The notes below the pieces were generated by a model. The model saw only the letters and a program-made list of their open reading frames with translations. It did no database searches and was not told where the DNA came from. Made by a program: the position numbers and the translations under genes. Of a stretch of 64,000 bases of DNA, positions 16,467 to 24,752 are shown one piece after another. The number at the start of each line of letters is the position of its first letter. The stretch's first letter is position 1. The DNA comes from Stappia indica (GTDB lineage Bacteria; Pseudomonadota; Alphaproteobacteria; Rhizobiales; Stappiaceae), in contig NZ_CP046908.1 of assembly GCF_009789575.1 (NCBI RefSeq), forward strand, positions 4,245,001 through 4,309,000, given 5' to 3'.

Positions 16467-17765
16467 ATGTTTTCCAGCAAGCAGATCTCGGCATCCCTTT
16501 GGGCGGACACCGCCCCGCCGCGCCAGGCAGGCCCGGCCGTCGCCGGCCGCATCGAGACCGATGTGGCGGTCATCGGCGGGGGATTCTCGGGCCTTTCCAC
16601 GGCGCTGCACCTGGCAAGGGCCGGGCACCAGGTCACGGTGCTGGAAGGCATGGAGGTCGGCTTCGGCGGATCGGGCCGCAACAACGGCCAGGTGATCCCG
16701 ACCATGACGGCGGCAGAGCCGGACGCGATCGAGACGCGATTCGGCGAGGCCGGCGAGCGGTTCGTCGCCCTGGTGCGCGACAGCGCCTCCTACCTGTTCG
16801 ATACCGTCCGCGAGGAAGGGATCGACTGCGAGGGCGAGCAGACCGGCTGGTTCCAGCCCGCGCATCGGGAAAGCCGGCTGAAGCTGAGCCGGGCCCGCGT
16901 CGAGGCCTGGGCAAAGCGCGGCGCGCCGGCGCGCCTGGTGGAAGCGGCCGAATGCGCCGAGCTGCTCGGCTCGGATCGCTGGTTCGGCGGCATGTACAAC
17001 CCGACCGGCGGCCATATCAATCCGCTGGCGCTGGCCCGCGGGCTGGCAAGCGCCTGCGAGGCCAAGGGCGTCGCGATCCGCGAGAAAAGCCCGGTCGAGG
17101 CGGTGGAGCGGCGCGACGGCCGCTGGCACCTGCGCACGCCGACCGGAGAGGTCGTCGCCCGCGCCGTGATGCTGGCCAGCAATGCCTATACCGGTTTCCT
17201 GTCCTCTGAGCTGGCGCCGAAGGTGGCGCGCTCCGTCGTGCCGGTCCTGTCCTGGCAGATGGCGACGCGCCCGCTCACCGATGAGCAGCGCGAGGCGGTG
17301 GTGCCGGGCCGCCAGGCGGTCTCCGACACCCATGGCGACCTGCAGTTCTTCCGCTACGACAAGCGGAACCGCCTGGTGACCGGCGGCGCGCTGGCGCTCG
17401 GTCACAACGGCCCGGACCGGCTGCGCGAGATCGTCGGCCGCCGGCTGCAGACGGCCTTCCCGGTGCTCGGCAAGCCGGAATTCGACTTCGTGTGGAACGG
17501 CTATATCGGCATGACCGAGGACCGCTTCCCCTTCATCTGCCAGCTCGGCCCCGACTTCTGGTGCTGGGCCGGCTGCAACGGCCGCGGCGTCGCCCTTTCG
17601 GTGTCGCTCGGCCGGGAATTCGCAGCGGCGATCGCCGGCACGCCGGTCTCGCAACTCGCCCTGCCGATGTCCGATCCCAAGCCAATCCCCATGCACGGTC
17701 TGGTCACGACCTTCGCCCCGCCGGTGATGCTCCAGCTCTACCGGTGGCGCGACGGCCGCGACTGA
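16467..17765 (+). CDS. FAD-dependent oxidoreductase, DAO/PuuB-like
   Basis: A 432-residue flavoprotein with the FAD motif DVAVIGGGFSGLSTALHLAR (about residues 32-51), then GFGGSGRNNGQVIP. The C-terminal region (WNGYIGMTEDRFPFICQLG, CWAGCNGRGVALSVSLGREF) is the pattern of gamma-glutamylputrescine oxidase and related secondary-amine oxidases. It follows the class V PLP enzyme by 13 bases and precedes the first thiazoline-hydrolase-like gene. Oxidation of a cyclic secondary amine to an imine or thiazoline that the hydrolases then open would fit the neighbours; this is inference. Confidence 0.87.
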   Translation: MFSSKQISASLWADTAPPRQAGPAVAGRIETDVAVIGGGFSGLSTALHLARAGHQVTVLEGMEVGFGGSGRNNGQVIPTMTAAEPDAIETRFGEAGERFVALVRDSASYLFDTVREEGIDCEGEQTGWFQPAHRESRLKLSRARVEAWAKRGAPARLVEAAECAELLGSDRWFGGMYNPTGGHINPLALARGLASACEAKGVAIREKSPVEAVERRDGRWHLRTPTGEVVARAVMLASNAYTGFLSSELAPKVARSVVPVLSWQMATRPLTDEQREAVVPGRQAVSDTHGDLQFFRYDKRNRLVTGGALALGHNGPDRLREIVGRRLQTAFPVLGKPEFDFVWNGYIGMTEDRFPFICQLGPDFWCWAGCNGRGVALSVSLGREFAAAIAGTPVSQLALPMSDPKPIPMHGLVTTFAPPVMLQLYRWRDGRD

Positions 17766-17800
17766 CCCAAGCAACGACAAGCAAAAGGACGATGCCCCAT

Positions 17801-18310
17801 ATGACCCAGGAAACCACCACCGAACCGGTCGTCACGCTCGACATGCTGAAGGCGGCCTTCGCCATGCGCGCCAAGGCCTATGCGCACATGTTCGACGTCC
17901 TGCGCGAGGCCTATGGCGCCGACCGCGCCGTCGAGCTGATCGGCGAATCCACCCGTCGTCTCGGCCAGGACATGGGCAAGAAGTTCGCGCATCTGGGCCC
18001 CGACAACCTGCCGGGCCTGAAGGACGCCTTCATCGGCGGCATCCCGTGCTCGGCGCAGATGTTTGCGCCCGAGATCAAGAAGTGCGACGACGAGAGTCTG
18101 GAAATCCAGTTCCACCGCTGTCCGCTGAAGGACACGTGGACGGAGCAGGGCCGCAACGAGGAAGACCTCGAGCTGCTCTGCAAGGCTGCCGGAGCCATCG
18201 ACGGCGGCCTGTTTACCGAGGCCGGGTTTACCTTCAAGGGAGAAACCTGGACAAAGGGCAAGACCGGTTGCTGCCTGCTGCGGGTGGAGCCGGGCGCGAA
18301 CGCAGGCTGA
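17801..18310 (+). CDS. L-2-amino-thiazoline-4-carboxylate hydrolase-family protein (first paralogue)
   Basis: A 169-residue cytoplasmic protein of the ATC-hydrolase-like family (PF14196 type). I recognise it from length, the FHRCPLKDTWTEQG region and the C-terminal GLFTEAGFTFKGETWTKGKT then GCCLLRVE. It has cysteines at IPCSAQ, KKCDD, HRCP, LLCKAA and the terminal GCC pair. The characterised family member opens the thiazoline ring of L-ATC on the way to L-cysteine. This copy is divergent from the one at 23277, so it may act on a different intermediate. The ATG at 17801 follows AAAGGA at 11 bases; the ATG at 17792 is only 2 bases from it. Confidence 0.72.
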   Translation: MTQETTTEPVVTLDMLKAAFAMRAKAYAHMFDVLREAYGADRAVELIGESTRRLGQDMGKKFAHLGPDNLPGLKDAFIGGIPCSAQMFAPEIKKCDDESLEIQFHRCPLKDTWTEQGRNEEDLELLCKAAGAIDGGLFTEAGFTFKGETWTKGKTGCCLLRVEPGANAG

Positions 18311-18390
18311 GCTGACTGTCATCCCGGCTGCGGGATGGCCCCATCAAACAACAAATCAAAAGCTCTTCCAGAATACAGGAGAAGATCACT

Positions 18391-19515
18391 ATGACGATGT
18401 CTCGCAGGACCACCCTCGGGTTGCTCGCCGGCGTTGCCGGCATGCTCGCCGTGCCGTTCGGTGCGCTGGCCGAGGGGCCGGTTTATCTCGGCTACCAGCT
18501 GCCGCTGACCGGCAACACGGCGCAGTACGGCCAGGACTTCAAGACGGCCGCCGAGATCGCCCTCAAGGACTTCAACGCCTCCGGCAAGATGAAGGTGCCG
18601 GTGGAGATCATCTTCGAGGACTCCCGCTCCGACGCGAAGGAAGGCGTTGCCATCGCCCGCAAGTTCGTCGACGACGACCGCATCGTCGCGGCGCTCGGCG
18701 ACTTCACCTCCACCGTCTCGATGGCCGCTGCCCAGGTCTACAAGCGCGCCGAGATGGCCCAGCTGAGCCAGACCGCCTCGCATCCGGACTTCGCCAAGAT
18801 CTCCGAGTGGCAGTTCCGCAACATCACCACGCAGGCCCAGGAAGGCGTCTACAACGCCGACTGGATGAACGAGCAGGGCCTGAAGAAGATCGCGGTGATC
18901 GCCGAGCAGACCGACTGGGGCCAGTCGGTGGTCAAGGACTTCGCCGAGAAGGTGAAGGCCAATGGCGGCGAGGTGGTCTTCACCGAGTTCTTCAACCGCG
19001 GCCTGCCGGACTTCCGCTCGATCATCACCAAGATCGAGCGCGCCAAGCCGGATGCGATCTACACGGGCTTCTTCTATGAGGACGGCGCCCAGTTCCTCAA
19101 GCAGATGAAGCAGCTGAGCGTCGAGACCCCGGTCTATTCGACCTCCGCCGCGTACAACCAGAAGCTCGTCGAGCTCGCCGGCCCGGCCGCCGAAGGCCTG
19201 TTCCTGACGGTCACCTTCCTGCCCAACAGCGAGAACGAGAACGTCAAGACCTTCGTCGACGAGTGGAAAGCCGCCCGCGACGGCGCCGAGCCCGGCCAGT
19301 TCCCGGCCCAGGCCTATGACGCGGTGAACATCATGCTCGAGGCCGTCGCCCGTGCCTATCCGGACGTCTCGCGCCAGAACGTCCGCGACGAGCTGGCCAA
19401 GACCAAGGACTTCCCGGGCGTCACCGGCGTCACCTCCTTCGACGAGAACGGCGAGGCCCTGAAGCAGCTCACCAAGGCGACGGTGTCGGGCGGCCAGTTC
19501 GTCCCGCTCAAGTAA
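18391..19515 (+). CDS. ABC transporter solute-binding protein, branched-chain amino acid type
   Basis: A 374-residue Leu/Ile/Val-type binding protein (Peripla_BP_6). It has an N-terminal signal peptide with paired arginines (MTMSRRTTLGLLAGVAGMLA; cleavage near GALA-E). The mature part begins GPVYLGYQLPLTGNTAQYGQ, the canonical start of the family. AGGAG lies 9 bases before the ATG. It is followed by two stem-loops and LivHMGF-like genes. Family members bind branched-chain amino acids, amides, urea or aromatic acids. Given the neighbouring amine oxidase and thiazoline-hydrolase-like genes, an amino-acid derivative is likely. Confidence 0.9.
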   Translation: MTMSRRTTLGLLAGVAGMLAVPFGALAEGPVYLGYQLPLTGNTAQYGQDFKTAAEIALKDFNASGKMKVPVEIIFEDSRSDAKEGVAIARKFVDDDRIVAALGDFTSTVSMAAAQVYKRAEMAQLSQTASHPDFAKISEWQFRNITTQAQEGVYNADWMNEQGLKKIAVIAEQTDWGQSVVKDFAEKVKANGGEVVFTEFFNRGLPDFRSIITKIERAKPDAIYTGFFYEDGAQFLKQMKQLSVETPVYSTSAAYNQKLVELAGPAAEGLFLTVTFLPNSENENVKTFVDEWKAARDGAEPGQFPAQAYDAVNIMLEAVARAYPDVSRQNVRDELAKTKDFPGVTGVTSFDENGEALKQLTKATVSGGQFVPLK

Positions 19516-19526
19516 CGTTCGCGCTT

Positions 19527-19559
19527 TTCCCTCTCCGGGCCTGCCGCCCGGGGAGGGAA
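19527..19559 (+). other. Intercistronic stem-loop after the binding-protein gene
   Basis: A 14-bp stem (one G-U pair) with a 5-base loop: TTCCCTCTCCGGGC (19527-19540) pairs with GCCCGGGGAGGGAA (19546-19559). It begins 11 bases after the stop codon and has no T-run, so it is better placed as an mRNA stabiliser or partial attenuator that raises binding protein over permease than as a full terminator. Confidence 0.7.
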
Positions 19560-19566
19560 GACGCAG

Positions 19567-19625
19567 CCGGGCTCCGCAGGCCTGCGCGTATCGGGGGACT
19601 GCCGCCGCCATCACCCGGAGCCCGG
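19567..19625 (+). other. Second intercistronic inverted repeat
   Basis: CCGGGCTCCG (19567-19576) and CGGAGCCCGG (19616-19625) are perfect 10-bp arms enclosing 39 bases, directly after the first stem-loop. Together they make a double-hairpin segment between the binding-protein and LivH-like genes. Confidence 0.55.
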
Positions 19626-19684
19626 GGGGCGGGGGGCGTCACCCTTTCGCCTGGTCCCCGTGTTCCTAGCCAGGACAGACACCC

Positions 19685-20599
19685 GTGATCGATCCCTATT
19701 ACCTGCAACAGCTGACGATCGGCATATCCCTGGGCATGGTCTATGCCCTGATGGCCATCGGTTTCACGCTGATCTTCGGCGTTCTCAACGTCGTCAACTT
19801 CGCCCATGGCGAGGTCTACACGATCGGCGCCTTCGCCGGCATCATGGCGATCGCCGCCTTCGGCCCGCCGTTCCTCGTCATCGTCTTCATCGTCCTGGCG
19901 GTCGGTGCGCTGGCAGGCTTCAGCCTGGAAAGGGTGGCGTTCAGACCATTCCGAAGATTCTCGGACGAAGCCTCGCTGAAATCGCGGGCCATGCGCGAGG
20001 CGACACTGATGTCCTCGCTGGCCATGTCGATCATCGCCCGCGAGGCCATGGAGCTGCTGTTCGGGTCCGAGTTCCAGACCATCGACATCAGCTACCTGAT
20101 CAACAAGCCGATCTCGCTCGGCCCGGTCACCATCGTCAACGGCGACATCATCATCTTCGTGGTCTCGGTGCTGATGCTGGGCGGCCTGCAGTGGCTGCTG
20201 CGCTACAGCTCCATCGGCCTGTCGATCCGCGCGGTGTCGAACAATCCGCTGGGCGCGAAATATGTCGGCATCAACACCGACCGCACCATCGTGCTGACCT
20301 TCGTCATCGGCTCGATGATGGGCGCGCTCGCCGGCATTCTCGTCGGCCTCTACTACGGCGCGGTGTTCCCCTCGATGGGCTTCATCCCGGGGGTCAAGGC
20401 CTTCGTCGCCATGGTCATGGGCGGGTTGAGCTCGATTCCGGGTGCGGTGATCGCGGCGCTGGTGCTGGGTGTGGCGGAAAGCCTGTCGACGACCTTCGTG
20501 TCGTCGGTCTGGGCCGACATGGTCGCGTATCTCTTCCTCATCGTCACCTTGGTGTTCTTCCCGCAGGGGCTCTTCGGAGCGAGGAGGGAACGTGTCTAA
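19685..20599 (+). CDS. ABC transporter permease, LivH type
   Basis: A 304-residue membrane protein beginning MIDPYYLQQLTIGISLGMVY from a GTG at 19685. The LivH hallmarks VYALMAIGFTLIFGVLNVVN and NFAHGE are at residues about 18-45, and the C-terminal loop reads KAFVAMVMGGLSSIPGAVIA. It overlaps the next permease gene by eight bases. With the permease at 20592 it forms the membrane channel of the Liv-type importer in the Lrp cluster. Confidence 0.92.
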   Translation: MIDPYYLQQLTIGISLGMVYALMAIGFTLIFGVLNVVNFAHGEVYTIGAFAGIMAIAAFGPPFLVIVFIVLAVGALAGFSLERVAFRPFRRFSDEASLKSRAMREATLMSSLAMSIIAREAMELLFGSEFQTIDISYLINKPISLGPVTIVNGDIIIFVVSVLMLGGLQWLLRYSSIGLSIRAVSNNPLGAKYVGINTDRTIVLTFVIGSMMGALAGILVGLYYGAVFPSMGFIPGVKAFVAMVMGGLSSIPGAVIAALVLGVAESLSTTFVSSVWADMVAYLFLIVTLVFFPQGLFGARRERV

Positions 20600-21602
20600 G
20601 GACTTCATTCAGTCGGCGGGCCTGAAGCTCGTCATCCTGGCGGTGCTCTTCGTCGCCCTTCCGCTCCTCCTGGTGTCCCTGGACAAGGGCTACATCTACC
20701 AGGTGGTCATGCTGGCCCTGATCTTCTCGCTGCTGGCCGTGTCGCTGCAGCTGGTCACGGGCATTGCCGGGCTGCTGCATCTGGGTCACGCCGCCTTCTA
20801 CGGCGTCGGCGCCTATATCGCGGCGCTGGCCGGGGCCGACTACGGCATCGGCTTCACCCTCGGCCTGCCGCTGGCGGGCCTCGGCGCGGCGGCCATCGCC
20901 TTCGTCGTTGCCCTGCCGACCATGCGTCTCGTCAGCATCTACTTCGCCGTCGCCACGCTCGGCATCGGCCAGATGATCTTCCTCGTCCTGCAGAACTGGG
21001 TCGAGGTGACGAAGGGGCCGAACGGCGTCAGCCTGTTCTCCGGGATCGACCTGTTCGGCTACACCGTCGACAGCGAGCTGGGCATCTACTTCGTGGTCGC
21101 GACCATCGTCTGCATCTCGATCTGGGTCATCCACCGGCTGAGCCATTCCTACTACGGCAATGCCCTGCGCAGCCTGCGCGAGGACGACCAGTGCGCCGAC
21201 GCGATGGGCATCAACACGGTGCGGCTGAAGATCGAGTCCTTCATGATCTCGTCCTTCTTCGCCGGCATCGCGGGTGCCCTGTGGGCCTACACCACGGGCT
21301 ATATCTCGCCGGTGGACTTCGACTTCGCGGAATCGATCCTGATCCTCGCCATGGTCGTGGTCGGCGGCCTGGGCAGCATTCCCGGCGCCATCATCGGCGC
21401 CCTGCTGTTGATCCTGCTGCCCGAGGCCCTGCGCGGGGTGGGCGACATGCGCAACATCATCGTCGGCTTCGTGCTGTTCTTCTCGATCCTGTTCCTGCCC
21501 AAGGGACTGTTCGGCGAGGTTCCGGCGCTCAACTTCGTCCGCCGTCAGTTCGGCTCCGCCTGGCAGGACAATCCCGACAAGCAGAAGGTGGGCTGGAAAT
21601 GA
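20592..21602 (+). CDS. ABC transporter permease, LivM type
   Basis: A 336-residue membrane protein with the LivM signature (LQLVTGIAGLLHLGHAAFYG and the C-terminal LAMVVVGGLGSIPGAIIGAL). The GTG at 20592 is chosen because GAGGAGGGA lies just upstream and the overlap with livH is then eight bases; the open frame continues further upstream without homology. It overlaps the following ATPase gene by ATGA. It partners the LivH-type permease. Confidence 0.9.
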   Translation: MSKDFIQSAGLKLVILAVLFVALPLLLVSLDKGYIYQVVMLALIFSLLAVSLQLVTGIAGLLHLGHAAFYGVGAYIAALAGADYGIGFTLGLPLAGLGAAAIAFVVALPTMRLVSIYFAVATLGIGQMIFLVLQNWVEVTKGPNGVSLFSGIDLFGYTVDSELGIYFVVATIVCISIWVIHRLSHSYYGNALRSLREDDQCADAMGINTVRLKIESFMISSFFAGIAGALWAYTTGYISPVDFDFAESILILAMVVVGGLGSIPGAIIGALLLILLPEALRGVGDMRNIIVGFVLFFSILFLPKGLFGEVPALNFVRRQFGSAWQDNPDKQKVGWK

Positions 21603-22354
21603 CCGCCATGCTCGAGGTGGACAATGTGTCCCGGCGCTTCGGCGGCCTCATGGCTGTCGACAGCGTCACCACCACCGTCGGGGAGCGGGAACTCGTCGGC
21701 CTGATCGGCCCGAACGGCGCCGGCAAGACGACGCTGTTCAACCTGATCTCCGGCTTCACCCCGGTCTCGTCGGGCGAGATCCGCTATCGCGGCGAAAAGA
21801 TCAGCGGCCTCAAGCCGTCGGTCATCGCCTCGAAGGGCATCTCGCGCACGTTCCAGAACCTGCGCGTCTTCCCGAACATGACCGTGTTCGACAACGTCTC
21901 CGTCGGCGCGGTCGGGGCTATCGGCCAGAGCCCCTGGCAGGCGATCGCCGGGGGATCGAAGGGATCGAAGCAGATTTCCGAACGCAGCTGGGAGGCGCTG
22001 GAGAAGGTCCAGCTGACCCAGTATGCCAACGATCTTGCGGCCAACCTTGCCTATGGCAAGCGCAAGTATCTGGAGATCGCCCGCGCGCTGGCGATGAACC
22101 CGGACCTGCTGATCCTTGACGAACCGGCCGCGGGACTGAACGATTCCGAGACGGCGGAGCTGGCCTCCTTCATCAAGGACCTGCATTCCAGCGGCATTAC
22201 CGTCATGCTCGTCGAGCACGACATGGGCCTCGTGATGAGCATTTGCGAGCGCATTGTCGTGCTGGCGTCCGGCAAGAAGATCGCCGATGCGGAACCGTCG
22301 GTCGTCCGGCAGAACCGCGAGGTCCTGGAAGCCTATCTGGGGGTGGACGAGTGA
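21599..22354 (+). CDS. ABC transporter ATPase, LivG type
   Basis: A 251-residue ATPase with Walker A GPNGAGKTT, the LivG-specific FNLISGFTPVSSGEIRY and GISRTFQNLRVFPNMTVFDN regions, and Walker B LLILDEPAAGLNDSE. The signature region is degenerate (ANLAYGKRKYLEIARAL), as is normal for LivG. It overlaps the genes on both sides by 4 bases (ATGA and GTGA), showing a tight operon. Confidence 0.92.
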   Translation: MTAMLEVDNVSRRFGGLMAVDSVTTTVGERELVGLIGPNGAGKTTLFNLISGFTPVSSGEIRYRGEKISGLKPSVIASKGISRTFQNLRVFPNMTVFDNVSVGAVGAIGQSPWQAIAGGSKGSKQISERSWEALEKVQLTQYANDLAANLAYGKRKYLEIARALAMNPDLLILDEPAAGLNDSETAELASFIKDLHSSGITVMLVEHDMGLVMSICERIVVLASGKKIADAEPSVVRQNREVLEAYLGVDE

Positions 22355-23061
22355 ACGTTCTCGAAATCGCAAACCTGTCCCTGCGGATCGGCGTCCAGGA
22401 CATCCTGCACGACATCAGCCTGGACGTCGCCGAGAAGGGCATCTACGCCATTCTCGGCGCCAACGGTGTCGGCAAGACCAGCCTGATGCGCTGCATCTCC
22501 GGCATCTACCACCCGACCGGCGGCGAGATCCGCTACGAGGGCAACAACATCGTCGGCCTGAAGAGCCACCAGATCGTCGATCTGGGCATTCTCCAGGCCC
22601 CCGAGGGGCGGCAGATCTTCTCCAACATGAGCGTGCTGGAGAACCTGACCATCGGCGGCGGACCGCTGAAGACGGCGGAGCTCGACCGGGTGCTCGGGCT
22701 GTTCCCGAAGCTGAAGGAACGGCTCAAGCAGGGCGCGGGCTCCCTGTCGGGCGGCGAGCAGCAGATGCTGTGCATCGGCCGTGCGCTGATGCGCCGGCCC
22801 AAGGTTCTGTTGCTCGACGAGCCCTCGCTCGGCCTTGCGCCGATGCTGGTGCGCTTCATCTTCGACCTCGTCGAGGAGATCCGCGCGCAGGGCTACTCGA
22901 TCCTGATCGTCGAGCAGAACGCCAAGGCGGCGCTGCGCATCGCCGACCGGGCCGCCGTCATCGAGGGCGGCAAGATCGTCATGGAAGGCTCCGCCAAGGA
23001 GCTGGCCAGTGACAGCCGCGTCGCCGACGCCTATCTGGGTGGGCATGTCGCGGCGCACTAG
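22351..23061 (+). CDS. ABC transporter ATPase, LivF type
   Basis: A 236-residue ATPase starting at a GTG that overlaps the LivG stop (GTGA). Walker A is GANGVGKTS, the signature LSGGEQQMLCIGRAL, and Walker B VLLLDEPSLGLAPMLV, all typical LivF. The stop codon TAG (23059-23061) lies inside the CTAG that begins a palindromic element (23058-23134). The last residues (GGHVAAH) may therefore have been set by the insertion of that element. Confidence 0.92.
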   Translation: MNVLEIANLSLRIGVQDILHDISLDVAEKGIYAILGANGVGKTSLMRCISGIYHPTGGEIRYEGNNIVGLKSHQIVDLGILQAPEGRQIFSNMSVLENLTIGGGPLKTAELDRVLGLFPKLKERLKQGAGSLSGGEQQMLCIGRALMRRPKVLLLDEPSLGLAPMLVRFIFDLVEEIRAQGYSILIVEQNAKAALRIADRAAVIEGGKIVMEGSAKELASDSRVADAYLGGHVAAH

Positions 23062-23134
23062 TGTGGTGAATTTGAAATACGCCTCACTTTGGCAGCAAAT
23101 CCAGAGCGTATTTCAAATTCGAAAACCACACTAG
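23058..23134. repeat. CTAG-ended palindromic element, copy 1
   Basis: A 77-base inverted repeat. The left arm starts CTAGTGTGGT then GAATTTGAAATACGC; the right arm is its reverse complement with four extra bases (GAAA) and ends ACCACACTAG. The terminal CTAG contains the livF stop codon. The arms resemble copy 2 (23147-23224) in layout: CTAGT, five variable bases, TTTC/T, GAAT-TGAA. Confidence 0.85.
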
Positions 23135-23146
23135 AAACATAAACTT

Positions 23147-23224
23147 GCTAGTCACCCTTTTGAATCTGAAGTTCGTTCAGAGCATGCCGGGAAATGTGAC
23201 GAACTTCAGATTCGGGTGACTAGC
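23147..23224. repeat. CTAG-ended palindromic element, copy 2
   Basis: A 78-base inverted repeat. The left arm GCTAGTCACCC, TTTT, GAATCTGAAGTTCGT is mirrored by ACGAACTTCAGATTC then GGGTGACTAGC, which lacks the four-base TTTT. It lies 12 bases from copy 1 and in the opposite orientation, judged by which arm carries the extra tetranucleotide. The pair separates livF from the second thiazoline-hydrolase-like gene. Confidence 0.85.
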
Positions 23225-23276
23225 CGCGGCATCCGCCAGGACACCACGGGCACGACACACGAAAGAGGGACCCACG

Positions 23277-23747
23277 ATGACGCTGCCGATGATCGAGAAA
23301 CGCCGGATCGAGGCCGCGGTCCTCAAGCACGTCTTCGATGTGCTGGTGGAGCGGCACGGGCGCGAGGAAGCGGAAAAGGTGATCGGCGAGGCCGTCTCCA
23401 ACTCCGCCATCGCGCAGGGCAAGGAGTTCCGGGAGAAGGAGCCGCAGGAGCCCAACCTCGAGAACTTCGCCGACCTGCTGCCGCTGTGGCAGATGGACGA
23501 CGCGCTGCAGATCGAGGTGCTGGAGAAAGGGCCGGACCGGCTCGACTTCAACGTCAAGCGCTGCCGCTATTCCGAGGTCTACAAGGAGATGGGGCTCGGC
23601 GACATCGGCCACCTGCTCTCCTGCAATCGCGATGGCGACTTCTGCATCGGCTACAACCCGAAGATGGAGCTGACGCGCACCCAGACGATCATGAAGGGCG
23701 CGTCCCATTGCGACTTCCGCTACCGGCTGAAGCCGGCGGCCGAATAA
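23277..23747 (+). CDS. L-2-amino-thiazoline-4-carboxylate hydrolase-family protein (second paralogue)
   Basis: A 156-residue protein of the same family as 17801-18310 but closer to its core. It has DFNVKRCRYSEVYKEMGLGD, then HLLSCNRDGDFCIGYNPKME and TRTQTIMKGASHCDFRYRLK; the RCRY, SCNRD and HCDFRY cysteine-centred motifs are characteristic. It is co-directional with the Liv-type transporter and has its own AGAGGGA ribosome-binding site. Two palindromic elements now separate it from livF. Two divergent paralogues in one cluster suggest either two successive ring or amide hydrolyses or a heteromeric enzyme. Its terminus is convergent with the EamA gene at 23787. Confidence 0.8.
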   Translation: MTLPMIEKRRIEAAVLKHVFDVLVERHGREEAEKVIGEAVSNSAIAQGKEFREKEPQEPNLENFADLLPLWQMDDALQIEVLEKGPDRLDFNVKRCRYSEVYKEMGLGDIGHLLSCNRDGDFCIGYNPKMELTRTQTIMKGASHCDFRYRLKPAAE

Positions 23748-23786
23748 GCCTCTGCGCGTTCCCGTTTCAAGATGACGGCGCGGCTC

Positions 23787-24722
23787 TCACGGGCCGCGCC
23801 GTTTTCTTTCGGTGAAGACGAGGCCGATGCCGCAGGCGGCGATCAGCGCTGCGCCGACCAGCGTCAGCGGGCGCGGCGGCAGGTCGAACAGCAGAAAATC
23901 GAAGAGGGCGGCCCAGATCACCGCCGAATAGCGGGTGGCGGCGACCATGGTCGAGCGGCGCGCCCGCGTTGCCGAGGCGATCAGCAGGTTGCTGAGGATG
24001 TAGAAGACGATCATCGCCGCGATGATGCCCGTCTCGCCCGCGACCAGCGGCCGCCAGTCGCCGACGACACCCATCGCGAATGCCAGGATCAGCGTCGCGA
24101 CGCTGGCCGTGAACGACAGTTCGAGGCTGGGCACGGTCGAGGCGCGCCGGCTCGTCAGCATGTCGCGGGCCACATAGAAGGCGGCCGAGCCGATGGCCGA
24201 AAGGGCGCCTTCCATGCTGCCGGCCAGCGCCGGGCCGGTGGCGATCAGCGCGCCGGAAAACGCCAGCAGCAGCAGGATGCGCCCGCGCGGCGACAGGGGC
24301 TCGCCCGCCAGCAGCCAGTTCATCGCCATCACCCCGATGGGGATCGTCATCATCACCGTGGCGACGAAGCTGAGCGGGGCGAGGGTGAGCGCATGCATCA
24401 ACCCTGCCGTCGCGACGGCCTCCAGCGCGGCGCGCGCCAGCACCACGCGCGGCGGCCAGCGCAGGCCCCGCCGGATCATCAGCGGCAACAGGATGAAGAT
24501 CGTGCCGACCGCCCGCAGCAGGATCAGCTGGCTGGTCGGCATCACCGCCAGCAGCTTGACGCAGGCATTGTTGATGTTGCCGGCCCCGGTCGCCAGCAGT
24601 CCCTCGATCAGCGGCCGCCGGTCGCCGGGGGGCGGCGGCTGGCCCTGATCGGTCCCGTTCGGATCGGGTGCGGGCTGCCCGGATTTGGGGTGATCGCGCA
24701 ATCGGCCGGCATCTGAGGGCAT
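23787..24722 (-). CDS. EamA/DMT-family transporter
   Basis: A 311-residue protein with about ten membrane segments in two EamA repeats (LLATGAGNINNACVKLLAVM in the first helix, then RAVGTIFILLPLMIRRG). An N-terminal hydrophilic stretch of about 38 residues is rich in proline and aspartate, so the true start may be internal. It is the last gene of a leftward group after dgoK and dgoA, 30 bases downstream of dgoA. It may export an intermediate or have no direct role in sugar-acid use. Confidence 0.82.
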   Translation of the reverse strand: MPSDAGRLRDHPKSGQPAPDPNGTDQGQPPPPGDRRPLIEGLLATGAGNINNACVKLLAVMPTSQLILLRAVGTIFILLPLMIRRGLRWPPRVVLARAALEAVATAGLMHALTLAPLSFVATVMMTIPIGVMAMNWLLAGEPLSPRGRILLLLAFSGALIATGPALAGSMEGALSAIGSAAFYVARDMLTSRRASTVPSLELSFTASVATLILAFAMGVVGDWRPLVAGETGIIAAMIVFYILSNLLIASATRARRSTMVAATRYSAVIWAALFDFLLFDLPPRPLTLVGAALIAACGIGLVFTERKRRGP

Positions 24723-24752
24723 GGCGGTGAGGGTCCCGAGGGGAGGAGCGGG

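Noticed and set aside
18391-23061. Calling the transporter a branched-chain amino acid importer
   Set aside because: The family transports many amides, aromatic acids and amino-acid derivatives; the neighbouring enzymes do not fit leucine, isoleucine or valine use.
23058-23224. Tandem palindromes as a Rho-independent terminator for the Liv operon
   Set aside because: They could stop transcription, but no T-run follows either hairpin and the CTAG-ended, homologous design repeats at 61727, so a mobile or repeat element explains them better.
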